Shown here: one piece after another, positions 58,971-64,000 of the stretch
Layout: each line of letters opens with the position of its first letter
Numbering within the stretch: the first letter of the stretch is position 1
Origin: Latrodectus hesperus
Taxonomy: Eukaryota > Arthropoda > Arachnida > Araneae > Theridiidae
Direction of reading: 5' to 3'
Length of the DNA: 64,000 bases
Assembly: GCA_037975125.1 (NCBI GenBank)
Contig: CM075853.1
Span: forward strand, 74,856,109 to 74,920,108
The notes under the pieces: generated by a model
The model's input: only the letters and a program-made list of their open reading frames with translations
What the model was told of the DNA's origin: nothing
The model's database searches: none
Position numbers and translations under genes: made by a program

Positions 58971-59218
58971 CGGTTGTTGTTGTCGTATGACATTATGGGG
59001 TGCGCTGCTCCACTTTTCCAACTGAACCATATTTTGGTGTGGAGTCCGACTTCCGCGGTACACACATGAAATAGGTACCCATTTATAGGGTAGGCAACCA
59101 TTCAGACAAGGAAAGGACAAAAACAGGATAGATAAAGTACATCCATGCCCATGCCAGGATTCGAACCCAGGACTTCTCTATCCGCAGTCAGGCACGCTGA
59201 CTACTAGAAAAAATGGGC
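58971..59218 (-). mobile_element. tRNA-derived SINE (family B), near full length
   Basis: On the minus strand, 59218-59147 is a 72-nt tRNA-like head. The first bases GCCCAT pair with ATGGGC at its end, and GGTTCGAATCC is a perfect B box. The A-box region (CTAGTAGTCAGCG) is slightly decayed. CCTGACTGCGG resembles an anticodon arm, but its 3' strand no longer pairs well, so this is not a working tRNA gene. The body runs to about 58990 and ends in an ACAACAACAACC tail. It is unrelated in the body to family A. Confidence 0.85.
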
Positions 59219-60129
59219 GGCAGTATACCGCTGCGAATTCTCTATAAATTTCCAGTGCTTGAACAATTATATGATTTAGAAACACGTATCTATTGTGTTG
59301 CGTCATACTATTTCGAAAATTTATGAATACTGGGAATGAAATTTTTTCTTAAGATTGTTCTTTTGTTATAATTGTAGAGTTGGATAGATATAAAAATAAA
59401 TGAATTTATACAGATATATATTTCAATTTAATACGATATTTTAAATTATAAATTTAGTAAAATTATTGTTAATTGTTACTTTATTAGATGCATTTTATTT
59501 TTTGATCAGGGCTTGAATCTAATACCATCTAACACGTGAAACATGAATAAAATAAATTTTTAAAATATCAAGTGGTGAATTTGTTGGAAATTGTATGGTA
59601 AACAAAGCAACTTTATTTGTATGAAGAACATGAAACTTTTGGCAAGAATCCTATTAATAAAGTAATGTGAAAACTAATGTTCCGTAACTATCGTATTACT
59701 TAATCGTCATTAAAGAAAGAAGCAATTTCCGAGAATCAAAGAATTGTTGTCTGTTCCTTACAGTGGTACAGGAATATTTCTCTCTGTAAGTATTATATGA
59801 AATAATGGTAAGAACCAATAATTACATTTACATTTATCATGAAATTGAAACAAAAGATGCTCTAGTTGTAACTGAATTGATTAAGTTAACAATATCTGCT
59901 AATTAATAGAATATCAGGATTTAGAAATTATAAGACTAATGAAATTCAGTTTATATGAATATGGATATACTTCTTTATTCCAGAGTTTTTCATTAATTGG
60001 ATTAAACTTAACATGAAAATAGTAATAAACTTTAAATCATAAAAATTATTTTAATAATTTAAAAAACTATGAAAGTATTTCATATAGTTTAAATCTATTA
60101 AAATGCAGTCTAAAGATGAAATATTTTTA

Positions 60130-60420
60130 AATACACCAGCCTGTTGCGCAATGAATAAAACTATTGTAGACTGGTTAGTCGCGGGCAGATTTAGTGGATG
60201 AGAATAAATGCTGAATTGAAGACTGAAAGTCTGTATGGATGGATATTTAATCTTGTCACGTTTCCCCCCGAATCATCTCTGGTGAATTATGAAAGTGTCG
60301 ATCTTAATGGATAACTCATTCTTAGCATTCCTCTTATGATGCTTTACTTTCTTTTGCGATGTATCCTGGCTTATGATTAATATTTATGGGAACAAGGCTT
60401 ACATATTTAGACACCACACA
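60130..60420. other. Sequence-complex intronic stretch about 2 kb downstream of the Ig7 exon
   Basis: The mixed-composition block contains CCTGTTGCGCAATG and CACGTTTCCCCCCG. There is no open frame or repeat structure. It may be a regulatory element or old repeat. Confidence 0.25.
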
Positions 60421-62321
60421 TTCATTTAAATATCTAGTTATATCAGAAAATAATACACGACATCACAGAAGTTAAAAGCTATGCAATAGACTGATTTCCA
60501 AATATGTTAAGATTTTAAGTGGTTTCAAAAACAATCTAAGACTTTAAGTGCAGGTTGATTTATCAATTAACCAAGGATTTTATTCATTGAAAACTAAGGT
60601 TCAATAAACAAATAAGGCTAGGTTGAAAATTTTCTTACAGAATGATTTCTTTCAAATGCAATATTTATTTGCTCTAACGGTTTCAAAAATAACTTAAATG
60701 TACTAAATTTAATATATTATTAATTAAATGGAAACATTACAAGAAGTATCTTGGATGTCAGAAATTTTAAATAAAGGAAGACTATTTTCTCCACATGCAT
60801 GATCATGAGCTTTCTTAAAATATTTTAAGAAATTTAATAATAAATAATTTGCATAAGAAATAACTTATGTCCTTAAACTGAATAAAAGTGATGTGAGATA
60901 ATATTTAATACTATATAAATTAATATGGAATAATAAATTTAAATAGTTTAAATGAACTTATTGAAAGATTTTAATTTAATATTGTCAATTAACTATATTT
61001 TTGAGGCAAGCTATTATCATGTTTTATGTATAATTTTAGATATCACAAGACACGAAAGAATTGTATGTAGAAAGTATTATAATACGTAATTCTTTTGAGT
61101 ATAATAATTCACATTATTAATTTTACAATTTGAATAATAATGCACATTATTATTAACAATTAAGGTATACACATTACATCGAATTATAATTCATTAGTAA
61201 TTTACTGAAGAATATTCCACTTTCACTGATTTTGGATGATTAAAATAAGCTACTTAAATTTAAGAAAAATCTGTTCTCTACATAAAAGCTCATTAAAACT
61301 TTTATTATGTTTTACGAAACATTTATTAATTTTTAAACAATATTCAATTCATTTTATCTAAAGGATTTCTTATTATTAACACGCTATATTTGAAAATCAA
61401 AGACTCGGACTTAAAATTATGCTAAACCTGTATATAGAGAGTCAATATTCAATTTTAAGCTTTATATTTTTAAGATCAAATACAGAAGAATTTATATTCA
61501 AATTCGGAATTTGAAAAAGTCATAAATTATTGTTAAATAATCATTTATGCTCAAAAAGTAATAACAAAATTTCCTTATCAGTAATAAAATGTGCAAAAAA
61601 CCTTATTCCTAAGGCATGCCACTCTATGATTATAGCGGTTATTGTGATGAGAGCTTAAATAAAAAAGGGTGTTGTGTATGAGAAAACCATACCAAACCTC
61701 TAAAAAGTAAAAGAATTTACGAAAAAAATCTCATTACGTTGCTATTAATTTAAAAGTTGATGGATTTAATTGAAATTATTATGAGCTGTGTTTAGTGTAA
61801 ATCTTATGTTAATTATCATCTATATAGAATACCAAGTAGTCAGTAGAAGGACTGAGAAAATATGAATTTGCTCATTCATTTGAAATATAGACAAATCTAG
61901 GATATTGCATTAATTAAAAATCTAATTTCAGTATTAGTTTGAATTTACCTTGTACTTTCGTACATTTGTCAGTTTAATGCTACATTATATTTGCGAATTA
62001 TCTTATTATAATATATAAATGAATGTTTAGTTACCATAGTGAAATATTTCATTCAAAGAACTTTAATAAACATGAACATCATTATGAAAACAATATGATA
62101 TCCTTAATCGATTTGTGACATGGAAAATTGAAGGTATTTAACTATTGTTTGGAAAGATTATGATTGGGAACATTATCTTACTACCCTTATGAACACTATC
62201 TAAAAATCTTAATTTACATGCGACATTGAATATGGAAATTATTTAGTTATAATACAAAAAAAATGATTTTTAAACTCTTGGAATCAAGCCCGAAGAATGG
62301 GGTTGAGCTCCAAAGCCATAC

Positions 62322-62615
62322 CGTGAATTACCATTGACGCTGTGTGACTTGCTGTCCCAGCAGCATTCGAGGCGACGCATGTGTAGTTTCCACGATGCTC
62401 GGGAGCCAGAGACTCAAATACCAGGGATGAGGAAAAGGGCGTCACTGCCACCGACCTGACACCGTCGCTGGCCGAAGACTGGAAGGAAAGTTGGTCGTCT
62501 TTAATCCATTTAATCCTGATTGGCTGATCACCTTCTGTGATGGTGCACAAGACATTGAAACGCTGACCTTGCTGAAGGGACTTTGGAAAAGTGAAAGGTT
62601 CGATGTGAGGTTTTA
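62322..62615 (-). CDS. Dscam: Exon: Ig domain like Dscam1 Ig7 (variable exon 9 class)
   Basis: The exon is 294 nt, with an acceptor ...CTTCATCCAG and donor G|GTATGG, both phase 1. It encodes one complete Ig domain of 98 residues. VKPHIEPFTFP opens strand A, VLCTI carries the first cysteine, IKWIKDD the core tryptophan, and GNYTCVASNAAG the second cysteine. In Drosophila Dscam1 the corresponding whole-Ig7 exon is the alternatively spliced exon 9, and in chelicerate sDscam genes this domain is the variable N-terminal one that mediates homophilic contact. Only one copy lies in this window, separated by 14 kb from the next exon. Further copies upstream, beyond 64000, are possible but unseen. Its first codon needs a G from an exon to the right. 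Confidence 0.93.
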
Positions 62616-63994
62616 CTGGATGAAGTAAAAAGAATGCCATTAAGATGAATGAGATAATAATCAGAAATTGATCGTGATTACTTAAGTAAGCTATTTATAG
62701 CTGTCTTTGGTAATCACTCGTAATCATTTATACCTTGAAAATGTTTATTGCGCACTTCTAAGCGTGCAATAAATATATTCAAGTGAAAAATAGAAAAAGA
62801 TAATTTTGATTTCAGTGTGATGTATACATTGCATATCTCATTTCATAAAATACTATAGCTTTAGACAACTGTTACTATTTGATTAATGAGAAATTACTGA
62901 ATCTTTCTGATGATGTTTAAACAATAATTTTATAATAAGTATATAATAATAAGAAAGGATTAACATCACAGATATTATACATCTGCATATATTTAAATTT
63001 ACAATATGAAGATTTTATTTTTTATTCAGGAATATACAATATTTAAAGAGAAATATATTTTATAAAAAGCTACAAGAGGAAACCTATTAGTCTTTAATAA
63101 TAAGAAAATAAGTCTTTAAAACAGTAAACGTTTGCTTTCTAAGCCAGTTATAAAGATTCTAAAAAGTTTAAACGGTACAGTTAAAGAAGTTTTTGTAATC
63201 GAATAAGTCAAATTATGAGGAATCACGCTATTAACATGGGTATGAGTTTGTCTTTATATCAGACAGCTGCTGAAAAGTAAATAGATATATTTCCCTATTG
63301 AGTTTATCATCAATATGCCAGATTGATAAAAGCATGAACTGTGAAAATCACTGAGAATCATTAAGTCTGTTTTGATTTTTGGTGGATAAAGAGAATGTGG
63401 CATTGGTTCTACAATAAAATACTCTCTATTCTACGCAATATATAGGAAGTTTTTGTTGATCTAATATCAAAAAGTACAATTTCATAACATTCAGTTGCGA
63501 CTCATGCACAATCCGTTTTTATAAGGACATCCAATGGCTCTAGTTTTAAAGAAACTTCGTGAAAAGTGTGGATCAAAGTGGGGGACAATGTCGAGTTTTC
63601 ATTTGCTTAGTTGATCACAGACACCGGGATAGAATTTATGAAAGTTTGAAAAGCATTGCCAGTTTGATCACTGTGTTTAAAGTCATGTAAATTGAAATGG
63701 GGCATAATAGTTAAGGATGCCGCAAATCTTGCGAACAAATCAACGCTGCAATACTCCAAACCAAACTGATATTGCATCAAGTATTTGATAAAGTATCCTA
63801 ATCATTATATGGATAATATTTTATTATCACTTCAATTCAGTTTAGTTTTCCTAAGGCAATACATGAAAAAAATACATACGAAGGCAATACATACGAAGGC
63901 AATACAGGAAGTCATGCCATTCAACACTAGTATAGACTTTTAAGAAACCTAGTTATTTCATTGAGTAATATCACAAGATTTAATAATAACTTAC
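62616..63994. other. Sequence upstream of the Ig7 exon, probable intron
   Basis: AT-rich in its first 600 bp and more complex from about 63230. A short direct duplication, GAAGGCAATACA-like, is seen at about 63868-63905. No signal-peptide exon with start codon and donor was recognised inside it. Confidence 0.55.
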
Positions 63995-64000
63995 CTAATA
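63989..64000 (-). promoter_or_regulatory. Candidate splice donor of the next upstream exon
   Basis: The minus strand reads TATTAG|GTAAGT, a full consensus donor, with the exon side at 63995 and beyond the window. In phase 1 it would join the Ig7 exon to read leucine-valine-lysine-proline. Only six exon bases are visible, so it may be coincidence. Confidence 0.4.

Noticed and set aside
59147..59218. Functional tRNA gene
   Set aside because: The anticodon arm does not pair and the A box is altered; it is joined to a SINE body and tail.
63590..63720. Minus-strand ATG followed by a short hydrophobic peptide (MTLNTVIKLAMLF) as a signal-peptide exon
   Set aside because: It meets a stop after about 16 codons with no donor before it.

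Overview
The window looks like nuclear DNA of an arthropod, most likely a chelicerate (spider-like) genome. It is very AT-rich, with long (TA)n and (CA)n arrays, Tc1/mariner elements and tRNA-derived SINEs. Its one cellular gene is a minus-strand, many-exon member of the Dscam (Down syndrome cell adhesion molecule) family. Lineage is inferred from gene architecture and repeat style; no marker gene proves it.

Gene. Fourteen exons can be followed from 62615 down to 6652, about 2.45 kb of coding sequence over 56 kb. Every splice junction agrees in phase and the joined frame stays open. In order they encode one Ig domain in a single exon (like Dscam1 Ig7), two Ig domains split over two exons each (like Ig8 and Ig9), four FNIII domains, a transmembrane segment and the start of a cytoplasmic tail with a PYATT motif. 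The Ig10 and middle FNIII domains of full-length Dscam1 have no exon here. That matches the idea of the chelicerate shortened Dscam (sDscam) family, whose variable part is the Ig7 or Ig7-8 cassette. Both gene ends leave the window: the 5' signal-peptide exon and any further cassettes lie right of about 63995, and the rest of the tail lies left of 6652 or was not recognised.

Layout. 1-1749 holds a Tc1/mariner-superfamily element with an intact 359-residue transposase of the DD41D type and long inverted repeats; its left tip is cut by the window edge. It sits against a 218-bp (TA)n array. 4221-5604 is a decayed Tc1-type (DD34E) element with recognisable ends. 5605-6651 includes an unclassified GC-richer repeat. 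6652-62615 is the Dscam-like gene, with introns from 86 bp to 17.4 kb. The two largest (22077-39465 and 48343-62321) hold a transposase relic, minisatellites, three tRNA-derived SINE copies and some sequence-complex stretches that may be regulatory.

The gene product should be a single-pass neuronal cell-surface adhesion receptor: N-terminal Ig domains for homophilic contact, membrane-near FNIII domains, and a tyrosine-containing tail for signalling. The transposons, SINEs and microsatellites are independent passengers, though some, notably the UG-repeat tracts beside exons on the transcribed strand, could influence splicing.
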